Source: Desulfofundulus australicus DSM 11792 (GTDB taxonomy: Bacteria; Bacillota; Desulfotomaculia; Desulfotomaculales; Desulfovirgulaceae). From it: a stretch of 64,000 nucleotides of DNA. The translations under genes and the position numbers were made by a program. Positions 35,830 through 45,607 of this stretch are shown here, one piece after another. The notes beneath the pieces were generated by a model. That model saw nothing but the letters and a program-made list of their open reading frames with translations. It made no database searches and was not told where the DNA came from. The DNA is taken from assembly GCF_900129285.1 (NCBI RefSeq), contig NZ_FQUW01000007.1:1-64000 (forward strand). The letters are read 5' to 3'. Position 1 is the first letter of the stretch. Each line of letters opens with the position of its first letter.

Positions 35830-38025
35830 TTAATGACGGCCCTGACGGCCCTTGCTGCGCCGGTGGTGAGGAGTTGATTCCTTAGGTTCCGGTGGCAGGG
35901 CCTCCTTACGGGATAGTTTCAGGCGTCCCTGATTATCGAACCCGATGGCTTTCACCACAATGGTATCTCCCTCTTTCACCACATCTTCCACCCGGTTAAC
36001 CCTGTGGTGAGCCAGATGGGAAATGTGCACCAGGCCTTCCTTCCCCGGCATACCAAAGACACCGGGCACCACTTCTACAAAAGCACCAAAGTCGGTAACC
36101 CTGGTTACCCTGCCGGTATAAATTTCGCCCACAACCACATCTTTGGTGATATTTTCAATAATCTCCAGGGCTCGCCTGGCTGCTGCGGGATCTACGGCTG
36201 CAATATATACCCGGCCGTCATCTTCAATATCAATCTCCACACCTGTTTCATCGATTATTTTTTTGATCACCTTGCCGCCCGGACCAATGACTTCACGAAT
36301 TTTATCGGGGTCAATAACAGTATGAATGATCCGGGGCGCGTAAGGTGATAATTCCGGGCGGGGTGCGGGAATAACCTCGAGGATCTTATTTAAAATATAG
36401 AGCCGTCCCTCCCGGGCCTGAGCCAGGGCTTTACCCAGAATTTCCGTATCAATACCGGGGATTTTAATGTCCATTTGCAGGGCTGTAATCCCCCTGGCCG
36501 TACCGGCTACTTTAAAGTCCATATCTCCCAGATGGTCTTCAATACCCTGAATATCGGTAAGGATGGCCACCTTATCTTCCTCTTTAATCAATCCCATAGC
36601 CACGCCAGCCACCGGAGCCTTAATTGGAATACCCGCATCCATTAAGGCCACGCAACTACCGCATACACTTCCCATGGATGTGGAACCATTAGAGGAAAGA
36701 ACTTCAGAAACCAGACGAATGGTATAAGGGAAAGTATCTTCTCCGGGAATCACCGGCTCCAGTGCCCGTTCTGCTAAAGCTCCGTGCCCGATCTCCCGTC
36801 GCCCGGGGGAACGCATGGGCCTGGTTTCCCCGGTGCTATAGGGGGGGAAGTTATAATGGTGCATAAACCGCTTGGTTTCCTCTATGCCCAAATCGTCCAG
36901 TATTTGTTCATCGGAAATAGGACCCAGGGTAACCACTGAAAGCACCTGAGTCTGACCCCGTGTAAAGAGCCCTGAACCGTGGGTACGGGGTAAAATCCCG
37001 GCCTCCACACTTATAGGCCGGATTTCATTTAAAGCTCTACCGTCTATGCGCACTCCTTCCTCCACCACGAAGCGGCGCATAATTTTTTTCTCCACTGCCT
37101 CAATGACCGCCAGTATGGATTGTTCCTGTTCAGGGAATGTTTCCCGGAAAGACTCCAGCAGTTTATTTTTAACTTCTTCCAGAAAGGCATCCCGGGTTTG
37201 CTTGTCCATCCGCTGTTCTATACATTGCCTTATGGCGGCGGTCATTTCCTCTGTAGCCGGGCCGCTTACCGCCTCCTCCACCTGAGGGTCTACCTCGGCG
37301 AGAACAGGAGTGACCTTTTCTTTTGCCAGCCCGAGGGCCAGGGCTTCTTCCCGGAATTCCTCAATAAACTTGACGATTTCTTTTACTTTTTCATGGCCAA
37401 AGGCAATGCCCCCCAGGACCTGGTCTTCAGGCACTTCTTTAGCACCCGCTTCAACCATCATCACAGCGTCACGGGTTCCAGCTACCACCAGGTGCATCAA
37501 ACTTTTCTCTGCCTGAGCAAGGGTGGGGTTGATAACATACTCCCCTTCCACCAGTCCCACTATTACACCGCCAATGGGGCCTTGAAAAGGAATCTCACTG
37601 ATATGCAGGGCCGCAGATGCTCCAATCATGGCAGCTATTTCGGGAGCATTATCCTGATCTACCGACAGAATAGTAGCTACTACCTGTACCTCATTACGAC
37701 ATCCTTTGGGGAAAAGAGGCCGTATGGGCCGGTCGATTAAACGCCCGGAAAGAATTGCCTTTTCACTGGGACGACCTTCACGTTTGATGAACCCGCCGGG
37801 TATTTTACCCACAGCATATAGCCTTTCCTCGTAATCAACAGTCAGGGGAAAGAAGTCAATTCCTTCCCTCACCGTTTTGGACATTGTGGCAGTAACCAGC
37901 ACTACTGTATCACCGTAACGCACCAGGACAGCTCCGCCGGCCTGCCCGGCCACCCGGCCTGTTTCCAATTTCAATATACGGCCACCAATTTCACATTCTT
38001 TAATCAAAATAGGTTTCGCTGACAT
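35830..38025 (-). CDS. pnp: Polyribonucleotide nucleotidyltransferase (PNPase)
   Basis: 731 residues: two RNase PH-like domains separated by an alpha-helical linker, a KH domain ([17 protein letters not shown] near residue 570) and an S1 domain ([20 protein letters not shown] near 620), then a basic tail ([12 protein letters not shown]). It degrades RNA 3'-5' by phosphorolysis and is part of the mRNA decay machinery. The second PH domain contains [11 protein letters not shown]-like [13 protein letters not shown]. The gene follows rpsO in the conserved order, but an rpsO terminator and 153 bp separate them. Confidence 0.97.
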   Translation of the reverse strand: MSAKPILIKECEIGGRILKLETGRVAGQAGGAVLVRYGDTVVLVTATMSKTVREGIDFFPLTVDYEERLYAVGKIPGGFIKREGRPSEKAILSGRLIDRPIRPLFPKGCRNEVQVVATILSVDQDNAPEIAAMIGASAALHISEIPFQGPIGGVIVGLVEGEYVINPTLAQAEKSLMHLVVAGTRDAVMMVEAGAKEVPEDQVLGGIAFGHEKVKEIVKFIEEFREEALALGLAKEKVTPVLAEVDPQVEEAVSGPATEEMTAAIRQCIEQRMDKQTRDAFLEEVKNKLLESFRETFPEQEQSILAVIEAVEKKIMRRFVVEEGVRIDGRALNEIRPISVEAGILPRTHGSGLFTRGQTQVLSVVTLGPISDEQILDDLGIEETKRFMHHYNFPPYSTGETRPMRSPGRREIGHGALAERALEPVIPGEDTFPYTIRLVSEVLSSNGSTSMGSVCGSCVALMDAGIPIKAPVAGVAMGLIKEEDKVAILTDIQGIEDHLGDMDFKVAGTARGITALQMDIKIPGIDTEILGKALAQAREGRLYILNKILEVIPAPRPELSPYAPRIIHTVIDPDKIREVIGPGGKVIKKIIDETGVEIDIEDDGRVYIAAVDPAAARRALEIIENITKDVVVGEIYTGRVTRVTDFGAFVEVVPGVFGMPGKEGLVHISHLAHHRVNRVEDVVKEGDTIVVKAIGFDNQGRLKLSRKEALPPEPKESTPHHRRSKGRQGRH

Positions 38026-38149
38026 GTAAAGCTACCTGACCTCCTGTTATATACCTGCCTAAATTTTCATAACTGATAGTTGTTCTACATAATAAATATT
38101 ATTTCCTGCTGATAAAGCAAAAAATACTGGTTATCACCCGGGCGTATTT

Positions 38150-38175
38150 AAAAAGGCGGGTTAACACTCCCGCCC
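38150..38175 (-). terminator. Terminator after rpsO
   Basis: GGCGGG (38155-38160) and CCCGCC (38169-38174) form a 6-bp GC stem with an 8-base loop, 4 bp beyond the rpsO stop. The minus strand continues with five T and AAATACG. Confidence 0.75.
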
Positions 38176-38178
38176 TTC

Positions 38179-38448
38179 TTATTTTCGCAAACCCAATTTT
38201 TCAATCAGTGCCCGGTAGCGGTCAAAATTCCTGCTTTTCAGATAGTTAAGCAATGCCCGCCTCTGACCCACCATTTTTAACAGGCCCCGCCGGGAATGAT
38301 GATCCTTTTTATGCACCCGCAGGTGCTCCGTCAGGCTGTTAATCCTTTCGGTCAGGATGGCGATTTGCACCTCGGGAGAACCCGTATCGGTTTCGTGCAG
38401 TCTGTGTTCGGCTATAAGGGCCTGCTTCCTCTCAGGAGTCAGTGCCAC
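38179..38448 (-). CDS. rpsO: Ribosomal protein S15
   Basis: 89 residues, the normal length, starting [28 protein letters not shown] (start [12 protein letters not shown]). Motifs [18 protein letters not shown] and LLNYLKSRN are diagnostic. S15 binds 16S rRNA early in assembly of the 30S platform. The start is a GTG with AAGGAGGTG upstream. An inverted repeat CGGGAA/TTCCCG (38530-38546) about 85 bp before the start may belong to the leader, but it overlaps the preceding gene's stop and is not a known S15 regulatory fold that I can confirm. Confidence 0.97.
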   Translation of the reverse strand: MALTPERKQALIAEHRLHETDTGSPEVQIAILTERINSLTEHLRVHKKDHHSRRGLLKMVGQRRALLNYLKSRNFDRYRALIEKLGLRK

Positions 38449-38536
38449 CGAGAACTCACCTCCTTCTAACCATAATCGCTGCTGGCCAAGCTAACCGCCG
38501 GAGAAACGAGTTCCCTAGCCAACAGTTCACGGGAAA

Positions 38537-38758
38537 CTACTTCCCGATTATGGTAATTACCAGGCGTCCGCCCGGTATATCTTTGGCCACAATATCAAAA
38601 ATTCGACCAGAACGCGCTATAAAACCGCGAAAACGGGTTGCCGTAGGAATACGTCCGGGAATATTGCTGGCAGCCACTGTAATATCGGCGATGGTAATAC
38701 CTTCCTGGCGCAAATCTTTGAGCCGCTTTTTAGCATGCTCGGTAATAATAACACGCAT
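38537..38758 (-). CDS. Small unknown protein, possibly DUF4258-like
   Basis: 73 residues starting MRVIITEHAKKRLKDLRQEG. The pattern of an early His, a basic helix, then I-x-x-A-D-I and a C-terminal beta-rich VVITIIG-type ending recalls DUF4258 or RelE-like toxins, a weak resemblance only. It is strongly basic. It follows the acidic 76-residue protein at 38781-39008 by 22 bp and has no good ribosome binding site. Neither gene belongs to the conserved ribF-rpsO order, so both appear to have been inserted. Toxin function is a hypothesis. Confidence 0.6.
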   Translation of the reverse strand: MRVIITEHAKKRLKDLRQEGITIADITVAASNIPGRIPTATRFRGFIARSGRIFDIVAKDIPGGRLVITIIGK

Positions 38759-38780
38759 GGCTCTATATTATTAAAAAATA

Positions 38781-39008
38781 TCACAGGGTTCCGGACTGGC
38801 AAATCAAATTTTCCTCTTCCTGGGCAACAAAAGCATACAACGCATCTACAAAGGCCGCAAGGGCATAATTTTCAACTTCTGATTGGCGGTAAATCTGCTC
38901 CAGTTCCTTTTTGAGTTCCTGGAACTCTTCACTCAAGCAAATCAGAGCTATATGATTGAGCCACCTTTTAATCTCCTCATCCTGGAAACCCGGTCTGGGA
39001 ATCCCCAT
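38781..39008 (-). CDS. Small unknown acidic helical protein
   Basis: 75 residues from the ATG at 39008 (MGIPRPGF), with AAGGGTGA 8 nt upstream; a GTG four codons earlier is too close to that site. It is rich in Glu and predicted helical (LSEEFQELKKELEQIYRQSE). I recognise no family. It precedes the basic protein at 38537 by 22 bp on the same strand, an arrangement seen in toxin-antitoxin pairs, with this acidic protein as the possible antitoxin. That is only an architectural analogy. Confidence 0.6.
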   Translation of the reverse strand: MGIPRPGFQDEEIKRWLNHIALICLSEEFQELKKELEQIYRQSEVENYALAAFVDALYAFVAQEEENLICQSGTL

Positions 39009-39083
39009 TGAAAAAGTCACCCTTCCCCATATCCGGGAAGCTTAATGGCTTCATTTTAGCATATTTCCATTGAGAAGTAAACT

Positions 39084-40049
39084 CTACTTGTATTTATATG
39101 TTCTCTGTTCTCCGCTGTATTCCATCCTGGCTTGAAGAATATCTTTTTGAATCTGCGCAATTAGTTCTGCTGCCGAGGCAAAACGCCTTTCTTCCCGCAG
39201 GCGCCGCCTGAAACGCACAAGGATCTGGCGCCCGTATAAGTCACCATGAAAATCAAGTAAATGCACTTCGATATTGGGGCGGAGGTTTCTGGTATTGAAG
39301 GTGGGTTTTGTACCTATATTGGCAACTCCAATATAATAATCACCATCCACCTCCACCTCCACCGAATATACACCATGTGCCGGTATTAAAATTCCTTCCT
39401 CCGGGTTTATGTTAGCCGTGGGGAAACCCAGTTTTGCCCCTCGCCGGTCACCGGTAACTACCCGGCCTTCCACAAAGGGGTAATAACCCATAAAGCGGGC
39501 AGCCTCTGCAACTTCCCCGCACAGCAACAGGTTGCGAATAAGGGTGCTGCTCACCACCTGGCCGTCCACGGTAACCGGGGGCATTACATGTACCTCAAAG
39601 CCGTATCTACGGCCATACTCCTTTAACAGTTCCGGATTGCCCTCTCCCCGATAACCAAATGTATAGTTATAACCAACAAACACAGCTTTAACACCCAGCC
39701 CCCGGAACAGCACTTCTTCGACAAACTCCCGGGGACTGATCCGGGCAAATTCGACAGTAAATGGAACACGCAGCAGAACCTCCACTCCCAGCCGGCACAT
39801 AATTCTTTCCTTTGCCCGGGGAGTAAGCAACAACAGGGGAGCATGTTCCGGGTCCAGCACAGCCAGGGGATGGGGATGAAAGGTAAAAACTGCCGGCGTA
39901 GCTTTCCTTTCACGAGCAGTAGCCACCATTGTAGAAATCAGCTGCCGGTGCCCCAGGTGCACTCCATCAAAGTTCCCCAGGCCGACCATCAAATTGGCGT
40001 AACGATCCTTTATTCCTTCCCATGTTTCGTATACTTTCACGACCATCAT
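39084..40049 (-). CDS. ribF: Bifunctional riboflavin kinase/FAD synthetase
   Basis: 321 residues, the usual two-domain form. The N-terminal FMN adenylyltransferase domain contains GLGNFDGVHLGHRQLI, and the C-terminal kinase domain contains GDRRGAKLGFPTANI and GVANIGTKPTFN. It makes FMN from riboflavin and then FAD in the cytosol. This supplies the flavin enzymes in the window (EtfAB, GlcD). The gene lies next to truB as in B. subtilis ribC. Start could be either of two consecutive ATG codons. Confidence 0.95.
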   Translation of the reverse strand: MMVVKVYETWEGIKDRYANLMVGLGNFDGVHLGHRQLISTMVATARERKATPAVFTFHPHPLAVLDPEHAPLLLLTPRAKERIMCRLGVEVLLRVPFTVEFARISPREFVEEVLFRGLGVKAVFVGYNYTFGYRGEGNPELLKEYGRRYGFEVHVMPPVTVDGQVVSSTLIRNLLLCGEVAEAARFMGYYPFVEGRVVTGDRRGAKLGFPTANINPEEGILIPAHGVYSVEVEVDGDYYIGVANIGTKPTFNTRNLRPNIEVHLLDFHGDLYGRQILVRFRRRLREERRFASAAELIAQIQKDILQARMEYSGEQRTYKYK

Positions 40050-40084
40050 CCCCCTGGCAAGAACAGCAGAATTCTATTCTCAAA

Positions 40085-41008
40085 TTAAGCAAGTATTCTC
40101 ACGGGCTTAAATTGATAATAACCAGGCCGTTTGGAATCGGCAACGGTCCTGGCCACAGCCAGTACGGCCCTGTCAGTGCACAGCCGAACCAGCTGACCTT
40201 CCTGCAAAAATTCCGGCGCCGTAGCCACTCCCGGCCAGTACAAAGGGCTGCCTGATTTGATGCTGTTTACTGCTCCCGGCCGGACATAGATGGCGGGAAA
40301 ATGCTCCAGCGCCTGCTCCAGCCTGACCAATTTACCGGAAAGCCTGCCCTCCCGGAAGAGTTCCTCCACCTCTTCCAGGGTAAGCGCTTCTTCCAGGGAA
40401 AAGATACCTGCTCTGGTGCGTAAGAGAAAGCTCATGGAGGCACCACACCCCAGCAAGTGGCCTATATCGGCGCATAAGGTACGTATATACGTCCCCGCAG
40501 AGCAGGCCACGTCTACCAGAGCCCGGGGGTGGGGCGTGCCTGTCCCATATAATTGCACCAGGCGCAATGAGTAAATGCTCACCTGCCTGGGCTCCCGGTG
40601 CACCTCTATTCCCTGTCTGGCCAGCTCGTAAAGCCTTTTCCCCCGGTAACGAACAGCTGAAGTCATAGGGGGAACCTGAGCAATTTCGCCCACAAAAGCC
40701 CTTAAAACTTCTTCCAGAACCTCGCTGGTTAGTGAAGAGGCACTATTCCGGGAAATTACTTCCCCAAAAGTATCTCCCGTGGAGGTAGCCAGCCCGAATA
40801 TAATTTCTACCCGGTATTCTTTATCGTTGGGTAGAAACTGGATTACCCTGGTGGCCCGCCCCAGGCATACCGGTAATACTCCCGCTGCTCCGGGATCCAG
40901 AGTTCCGGTATGACCCGTTTTAATACCGCCCAGCAAGCGCCGGATAAAATCCACCACATCATGGGAGGTCATCCCGGGCGGCTTTAAAATGTTCAGAATC
41001 CCATCCAT
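40085..41008 (-). CDS. truB: tRNA pseudouridine-55 synthase
   Basis: 307 residues. The N-terminal KPPGMTSHDVV and the catalytic motif GHTGTLDPGAAGVLP with its aspartate are present, and a C-terminal PUA domain (AIYVRPGAVNSIKSGS) follows. TruB converts uridine 55 in the T-loop of nearly all elongator tRNAs. It follows nrnA by 2 bp, so the two are cotranscribed. Confidence 0.96.
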   Translation of the reverse strand: MDGILNILKPPGMTSHDVVDFIRRLLGGIKTGHTGTLDPGAAGVLPVCLGRATRVIQFLPNDKEYRVEIIFGLATSTGDTFGEVISRNSASSLTSEVLEEVLRAFVGEIAQVPPMTSAVRYRGKRLYELARQGIEVHREPRQVSIYSLRLVQLYGTGTPHPRALVDVACSAGTYIRTLCADIGHLLGCGASMSFLLRTRAGIFSLEEALTLEEVEELFREGRLSGKLVRLEQALEHFPAIYVRPGAVNSIKSGSPLYWPGVATAPEFLQEGQLVRLCTDRAVLAVARTVADSKRPGYYQFKPVRILA

Positions 41009-41010
41009 TA

Positions 41011-41982
41011 TTAATCCCCCTGCATGACCTCCAGTACGGCCCTTACCACCATTTTAATAACCGCTTCCCCTTCCCCCCTGACTACCGCTCCGGCAGCCCG
41101 GAGATGTCCTCCGCCATTAAACCTGGAAGCCACCTGCTGCACATCCACCTGACCCCGTGAGCGAAAACCTACTTTCCAGCAGCCGGATTCGATTTCCCTG
41201 AACAGCAGGGCCACCTCCACCCCGCGCAGGGAGCGCACATAGTCAATAAGCCCATCGGTATGTTCTTCCCGCGCGCCCAAACTATCCAGGGTCTCGCGGG
41301 TGACGCTCATCCAGCCTACCCGTCCACAGGAGGTAAAATCCAGGGTCTGCAGGGCTGCCTGGAGAACCCGCAGGTGTAATAATGATTTCTGCTCAAAAAG
41401 CAGTACGCTTAGCCGGGCGGCGTCAACTCCTTCTTCCATCAACCTGGCCACCCGGCGGTGGGTAAGGGGAGTGGTATTCTGGTAGCGAAAGGATCCGGTA
41501 TCGGTAACAATGGCCGTATACAGGCAGCTGGCTATATCTACCCGGGATGATACATGCAGCAGATCCAGTAGATCCTGAATAATTTCCCCGGTTGCCGCGG
41601 CTTTCGGGTCTACATATATAAAGTGACCAAAGTCATGATTGCCCACATGATGGTCAATAACACAGACCACCAGATCACGAACAAGCAATTCCTTTAACGG
41701 CCCCAGCCGGTCGGGAACAGAGCTATCCAGAACCACAAAGGTATCATAAGTTCCTTTTAGGGCCTCTTCCCCAATCAAAAAGCGATCCGCCCCGGGTAAA
41801 AACTGATACAATTCAGGCAGGGGATCGGGGCTGGCAAGGGTTACCTGCTTACCCAGTTCCATAAGACCGAGGCCCAGGGCCGCCACTGAACCCAGGCAGT
41901 CCCCGTCAGGCATGACATGCCCGCTCAAAATAACCTGCCTGGCTTTTTGAAGGCATTCCGCTATCTTATCCAGGCCAGTCAT
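41011..41982 (-). CDS. nrnA: Oligoribonuclease/pAp phosphatase NrnA (DHH family)
   Basis: 323 residues from the ATG at 41982 with GGGGTG upstream; the GTG four codons earlier lacks one. DHH-family motifs are complete: [27 protein letters not shown], and the C-terminal DHHA1 signature [10 protein letters not shown]. NrnA degrades short oligonucleotides to mononucleotides and hydrolyses 3'-phosphoadenosine 5'-phosphate. It overlaps the end of rbfA by 17 nt. In B. subtilis nrnA is elsewhere, but the infB-rbfA-nrnA-truB order is common in Clostridia. Confidence 0.93.
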   Translation of the reverse strand: MTGLDKIAECLQKARQVILSGHVMPDGDCLGSVAALGLGLMELGKQVTLASPDPLPELYQFLPGADRFLIGEEALKGTYDTFVVLDSSVPDRLGPLKELLVRDLVVCVIDHHVGNHDFGHFIYVDPKAAATGEIIQDLLDLLHVSSRVDIASCLYTAIVTDTGSFRYQNTTPLTHRRVARLMEEGVDAARLSVLLFEQKSLLHLRVLQAALQTLDFTSCGRVGWMSVTRETLDSLGAREEHTDGLIDYVRSLRGVEVALLFREIESGCWKVGFRSRGQVDVQQVASRFNGGGHLRAAGAVVRGEGEAVIKMVVRAVLEVMQGD

Positions 41983-42334
41983 TACCCGCGGCACCCCGTT
42001 CTTTCACGTCTTTTAACAATTCCATCACCCGAATACCCCGCTGAATCGAGGGATCGAGCTTGAAAGATATCTCCGGAGCATGCCTCAAGCGGATCCGCCG
42101 GGCCAGTTCACTGCGCACGTAACCACGGGCGCGATTCAAGGCTTCCAGGGAGGCCCTGGCCTCCTCCTCTGAACCCAGGACACTGAAAAAAATCTTGGCA
42201 TAGCGCAGGTCAGTGGAAACCTCAACCCCGGTAATAGTGACAAAACCAATACGGGGATCTTTAAGTTCATCCCGCACCATATCAGACACTTCTTTTTTAA
42301 TGATCTCGGCTAAACGTTCCGGACGATAGGACAT
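41966..42334 (-). CDS. rbfA: Ribosome-binding factor A
   Basis: 122 residues from the ATG at 42334 ([15 protein letters not shown]), with GGAGGTG 6 nt upstream. The KH-like fold is typical ([39 protein letters not shown]). RbfA binds the 30S subunit late in assembly and helps 16S rRNA 5'-end maturation. It follows infB by 32 bp. Confidence 0.95.
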   Translation of the reverse strand: MSYRPERLAEIIKKEVSDMVRDELKDPRIGFVTITGVEVSTDLRYAKIFFSVLGSEEEARASLEALNRARGYVRSELARRIRLRHAPEISFKLDPSIQRGIRVMELLKDVKERGAAGNDWPG

Positions 42335-42366
42335 GGTCCGCACCTCCACTTTTACCTGCACAGGGG

Positions 42367-44901
42367 CTAGGCCAGTTCTCTTTTCACTGCCTCCATGGTA
42401 AAGGCCTCGATTATATCACCCTCTTTGATTTCATTGTACTTTTCAATAGCCAGACCGCATTCGTACCCCTGCATTACCTCCCGGACATCATCCTTAAAGC
42501 GTTTTAACGACTCCAGCCGGCCTTCATAAACAACCACGCCATCCCTGATAACCCTGATGCCAGCATCACGGGTAATTTTACCGTCGGTGACATAACAGCC
42601 AGCAATGGTGCCCACTTTGGAAATCTTAAAGGTTTTTCTTACTTCCGCCCGGCCCAGAATCACTTCACGGTACTCAGGCTCCAGCAACCCGCTCATAGCC
42701 TTCTTAACATCTTCTATGGCATCATAAATAACCCGGTAGAGCCGGATGTCCACCTTTTCCTTTTCTCCTACGCGGCGGGCATTAACATCGGGACGCACAT
42801 TAAAACCGATGATAATAGCGTTGGACGCAGAAGCAAGCATGATATCCGACTCATTAATTGCCCCGACTCCCTGATGGATGATATTTACCTTTACTTCATC
42901 CGTGGATAACCGCTCCAGGGCCTGCTTTAGAGCCTCGGCTGAACCCTGCACGTCAGCTTTAATGATCACGCGCAACTCTTTGATTTGCCCTTCCTGAATC
43001 TGGTTAAAGAGATCTTCCAGGGATACCCGGGGCATGGCCGCTCTAAACTCTTCTTCACGCTTGCGGCTGGCCCGTTTTTCTGCTATCTGGCGAGCCGTTT
43101 TTTCATCGGGTACAACAAAAAACTGATCACCGGCATAGGGCACTTCCGAAAAACCAAGAACCTCAACCGGCATGGAAGGGGTAGCTTTTTTAACCCGTCG
43201 CCCCTTATAATCCATCATGGCCCGTACCCGGGCCCAGGTGGTACCTGCCACCAGATTGTCACCCACGGAAAGGGTACCATTTTGCACCAGTACCGTGGCC
43301 ACCGGCCCGCGTCCCTTATCCAGCTCTGCCTCAATAACCGTTCCCCGGGCAGGGCGGTTGGGGTTGGCCTTCAGCTCCAGCATTTCTGCCACCAGCAAGA
43401 TCATTTCCAGCAGATCCTCGAGGCCCTGGCGGGTCTTGGCGCTAACGGGAACCATGATCGTATCCCCGCCCCACTCTTCAGCCACCAGGCCGTATTCCGT
43501 GAGCTGCTGTTTAACCCTTTCCGGGTTGGCGTCCGGCCGGTCGATTTTGTTAATGGCCACGATGATGGGTACGCCGGCAGCCTTGGCATGGTTGATAGCC
43601 TCCACGGTCTGGGGCATAACCCCGTCATCAGCTGCCACCACCAGTATAGCGATATCCGTAACCTTGGCTCCCCGGGCGCGCATGGCAGTAAAAGCTTCAT
43701 GCCCGGGTGTATCAAGAAAAGTAATCTTTTTGTTATTATGCTCCACCTGGTAAGCACCAATATGCTGGGTAATCCCGCCAGCCTCCGTTGCCGTAACGTT
43801 GGTTTCACGAATTGCATCCAGCAGAGAAGTTTTTCCGTGGTCCACGTGTCCCATAACCGTAACCACGCATGGACGCGGTTGTAAATCGGCAGGATCATCT
43901 TCTGGCTCCTGCATATAGAGAGTCTCTGCATCCTGTTCCACTTTGACTTCTACTTCAAAACCGAACTCCTGAGCAACAATGGTTGCTGTATCGGCATCAA
44001 TTTCCTGGTTGATGGTCGCCATTACACCCAGCATCATCAACTTCTTAATTACCTCAGCCGGGCTCTTTTTCATTTTTTCGGCCAGTTCTTTTACCGTAAT
44101 GAATTCACCAATAACAATGGGCTTTTTCTCCACTGCAGGTTTGGTTTCCGGCTCTTCGGATGCTGCCTTCTTTTTCTGGCTGGCCAGAGGCCGCAGTTTA
44201 CGGTCAGCCAGCGTTTCATGTAACAGTTCTTTTCTATCGCGCACCCGGGCCGTATGCTCTCTATCCTGCTTCTTTTCCCCTCTGGTCTTATCGGAACGAA
44301 CCTTTTCGCTAACAGCCTTAACTTCCTGCGGAACTTTGGGTACTTTCAGATGTTCTGGCCTTGCTTTAGCCGGCTGGCGGCTGGATATTTCTGCCGGAGC
44401 GGGGCTAACCTGGGCCTTTCTCTCGTTGGGTGTCCTGCGGGTTGCAGGCGGCTGTCCCTTATTAACCATCTGTTGAGCCTGCTGCTGGGCCTGCACCCTT
44501 GGTAACTGGGGCGGCTCCACCTTTAACGGCCGCTCCTGGAAGCGCCGGTCCGGAGGACGGGCTGGTACCCGGTCAACCAACCCCGGGCCACGATCATAGC
44601 GCCGGCTATCATGGTGATGGCGCGGGCGTTCCGGAGAACGCTTTCTCTGGTTAATATTGTTTTTGACCTCTCTGGGTTTATCTGTTTTGACCTGTGCCTG
44701 GGGCGCGGTTACCCTGGCTTGAGACGGAGATGTTTTTTCGTTTGTATCTTTCAACTCCGCCATTACCCGTTCTACTTCTTCGTCCTGCAGGGTGGAAAGA
44801 GGCGACTTTACTGAAATACCCATATCACCAAGTTTTTGAATTAATTCCTTGCTTTCCAGGTCCAGTTCCTTGGCCAATTCATGCACCCTTTTTTTAACCA
44901 T
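42367..44901 (-). CDS. infB: Translation initiation factor IF-2
   Basis: 844 residues. An IF2_N domain ([20 protein letters not shown], start only) is followed by a long charged, Pro- and Arg-rich linker to about residue 265 and a second IF2_N-like domain. The G domain begins at [14 protein letters not shown] near 353, with [15 protein letters not shown] and [12 protein letters not shown]-2 brings initiator tRNA to the 30S subunit and promotes subunit joining. GGAGGTG lies before the ATG. An 84-bp palindromic element separates it from ylxQ. Confidence 0.97.
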   Translation of the reverse strand: MVKKRVHELAKELDLESKELIQKLGDMGISVKSPLSTLQDEEVERVMAELKDTNEKTSPSQARVTAPQAQVKTDKPREVKNNINQRKRSPERPRHHHDSRRYDRGPGLVDRVPARPPDRRFQERPLKVEPPQLPRVQAQQQAQQMVNKGQPPATRRTPNERKAQVSPAPAEISSRQPAKARPEHLKVPKVPQEVKAVSEKVRSDKTRGEKKQDREHTARVRDRKELLHETLADRKLRPLASQKKKAASEEPETKPAVEKKPIVIGEFITVKELAEKMKKSPAEVIKKLMMLGVMATINQEIDADTATIVAQEFGFEVEVKVEQDAETLYMQEPEDDPADLQPRPCVVTVMGHVDHGKTSLLDAIRETNVTATEAGGITQHIGAYQVEHNNKKITFLDTPGHEAFTAMRARGAKVTDIAILVVAADDGVMPQTVEAINHAKAAGVPIIVAINKIDRPDANPERVKQQLTEYGLVAEEWGGDTIMVPVSAKTRQGLEDLLEMILLVAEMLELKANPNRPARGTVIEAELDKGRGPVATVLVQNGTLSVGDNLVAGTTWARVRAMMDYKGRRVKKATPSMPVEVLGFSEVPYAGDQFFVVPDEKTARQIAEKRASRKREEEFRAAMPRVSLEDLFNQIQEGQIKELRVIIKADVQGSAEALKQALERLSTDEVKVNIIHQGVGAINESDIMLASASNAIIIGFNVRPDVNARRVGEKEKVDIRLYRVIYDAIEDVKKAMSGLLEPEYREVILGRAEVRKTFKISKVGTIAGCYVTDGKITRDAGIRVIRDGVVVYEGRLESLKRFKDDVREVMQGYECGLAIEKYNEIKEGDIIEAFTMEAVKRELA

Positions 44902-44920
44902 GCAAACACCTCCAGATTGG

Positions 44921-45004
44921 GTGGCTGGTGGTTAGTCATCAGTCGTTAGTTGTAGCTGTTAGCTGCCACCAACCACCAACAACCAACAACCAACGACTAG
45001 CCAC
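44921..45004. repeat. 84-bp palindromic repeat-like element between ylxQ and infB
   Basis: The outer ends GTGGCT (44921-44926) and AGCCAC (44999-45004) are complementary. Inside, 44941-44952 pairs with 44987-44998 at 11 of 12 positions. The right part consists of tandem CCAAC/CAAC units (on the minus strand GTTG repeats). The TAG stop of ylxQ (44997-44999) lies inside the right arm. Such small GTTG-rich hairpin elements look like a dispersed intergenic repeat or MITE. No second copy was noticed in this window, so dispersal is unproven. Confidence 0.6.
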
Positions 45005-45317
45005 TATCTCTCCTTTCCAAATGTTGTAAAATACCCCGGGAAAAATTTTCATCAGTAATGGCCATAACGGCACAGGTAGCGCGATTCATGATGCGTCCCA
45101 GCTCTTCCTTCAGATTCCAGATGATTACAGGAACCCCCATGGAACGGGCCAAAAACAAAAAGTTTTTCCTGGTACGCATGGAAGCATTTGTAGCCAGGAG
45201 TACCAGCCTTGCGCTACCCCGCCGGATAGCCCATCGCACAGCCCTATCTCCCCCAACGATGCACCCTGCACGCCGGGCCAGATAAAGCATCTGTTCTGCT
45301 CCCCTGTCCAGCATCAT
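44997..45317 (-). CDS. L7Ae/L30e-family protein YlxQ
   Basis: 106 residues in an L7Ae-like fold: LARRAGCIVGGDRAVRWAIRRGSARLVLLA (read LARRAGCIVGGDRAV), then NLKEELGRIMNRATCAVMAI. YlxQ is a K-turn RNA-binding protein of the nusA-infB operon in Firmicutes; its target here is unknown. The start overlaps the ylxR stop by 4 nt. The last codons (S-G-stop) lie in the palindromic element, so the C-terminus may have been altered by its insertion. Confidence 0.88.
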   Translation of the reverse strand: MMLDRGAEQMLYLARRAGCIVGGDRAVRWAIRRGSARLVLLATNASMRTRKNFLFLARSMGVPVIIWNLKEELGRIMNRATCAVMAITDENFSRGILQHLERRDSG

Positions 45318-45589
45318 TTTTGCAATCCCTCAACCAGGGACTGGATGATTTCCGGAGCCACAGAGCGTTGCAGGGCCTTCTCCAGTCTCTTACCTTTTAT
45401 GGCTTTCTGTAAGCACTCTAACCTGGGGCAAAGGTAAGCTCCGCGTCCGGAACGCTTGCCCGTGGGATCAATTTCAATGGTATCCTGGGGTGTACGTACA
45501 ACCCGGATCAACTCCTTTTTGGGCTTCATTTCCTGGCAACCCACACACATACGCAGAGGTACCTTTTTTACCCTGGGCAAACGGACCAC
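45314..45589 (-). CDS. rnpM: YlxR family protein (RNase P modulator RnpM)
   Basis: 91 residues. The motifs PLRMCVGCQEMKPKKELIRVV and SGRGAYLCPRLECLQKA (first read as MCVGCQEMKPKKEL) mark the YlxR fold. The B. subtilis member was recently found to bind RNase P RNA and lower its activity, hence RnpM; the same role is assumed here. It lies between nusA (18 bp) and ylxQ (4-nt overlap), the standard order. Confidence 0.9.
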   Translation of the reverse strand: MVRLPRVKKVPLRMCVGCQEMKPKKELIRVVRTPQDTIEIDPTGKRSGRGAYLCPRLECLQKAIKGKRLEKALQRSVAPEIIQSLVEGLQK

Positions 45590-45607
45590 CTTCCTTCTGC
45601 CCGGAAT

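Noticed and set aside
42985-43884. Plus-strand open frame opposite infB (299 codons)
   Set aside because: It covers the conserved IF-2 G domain, and the product has no family features; a reverse-complement shadow.
44965-44998. CCAAC/CAACAAC units as a CRISPR or tandem satellite
   Set aside because: The units are only 3-7 bases, not separated by unique spacers, and they form one arm of a palindrome; no array is present.
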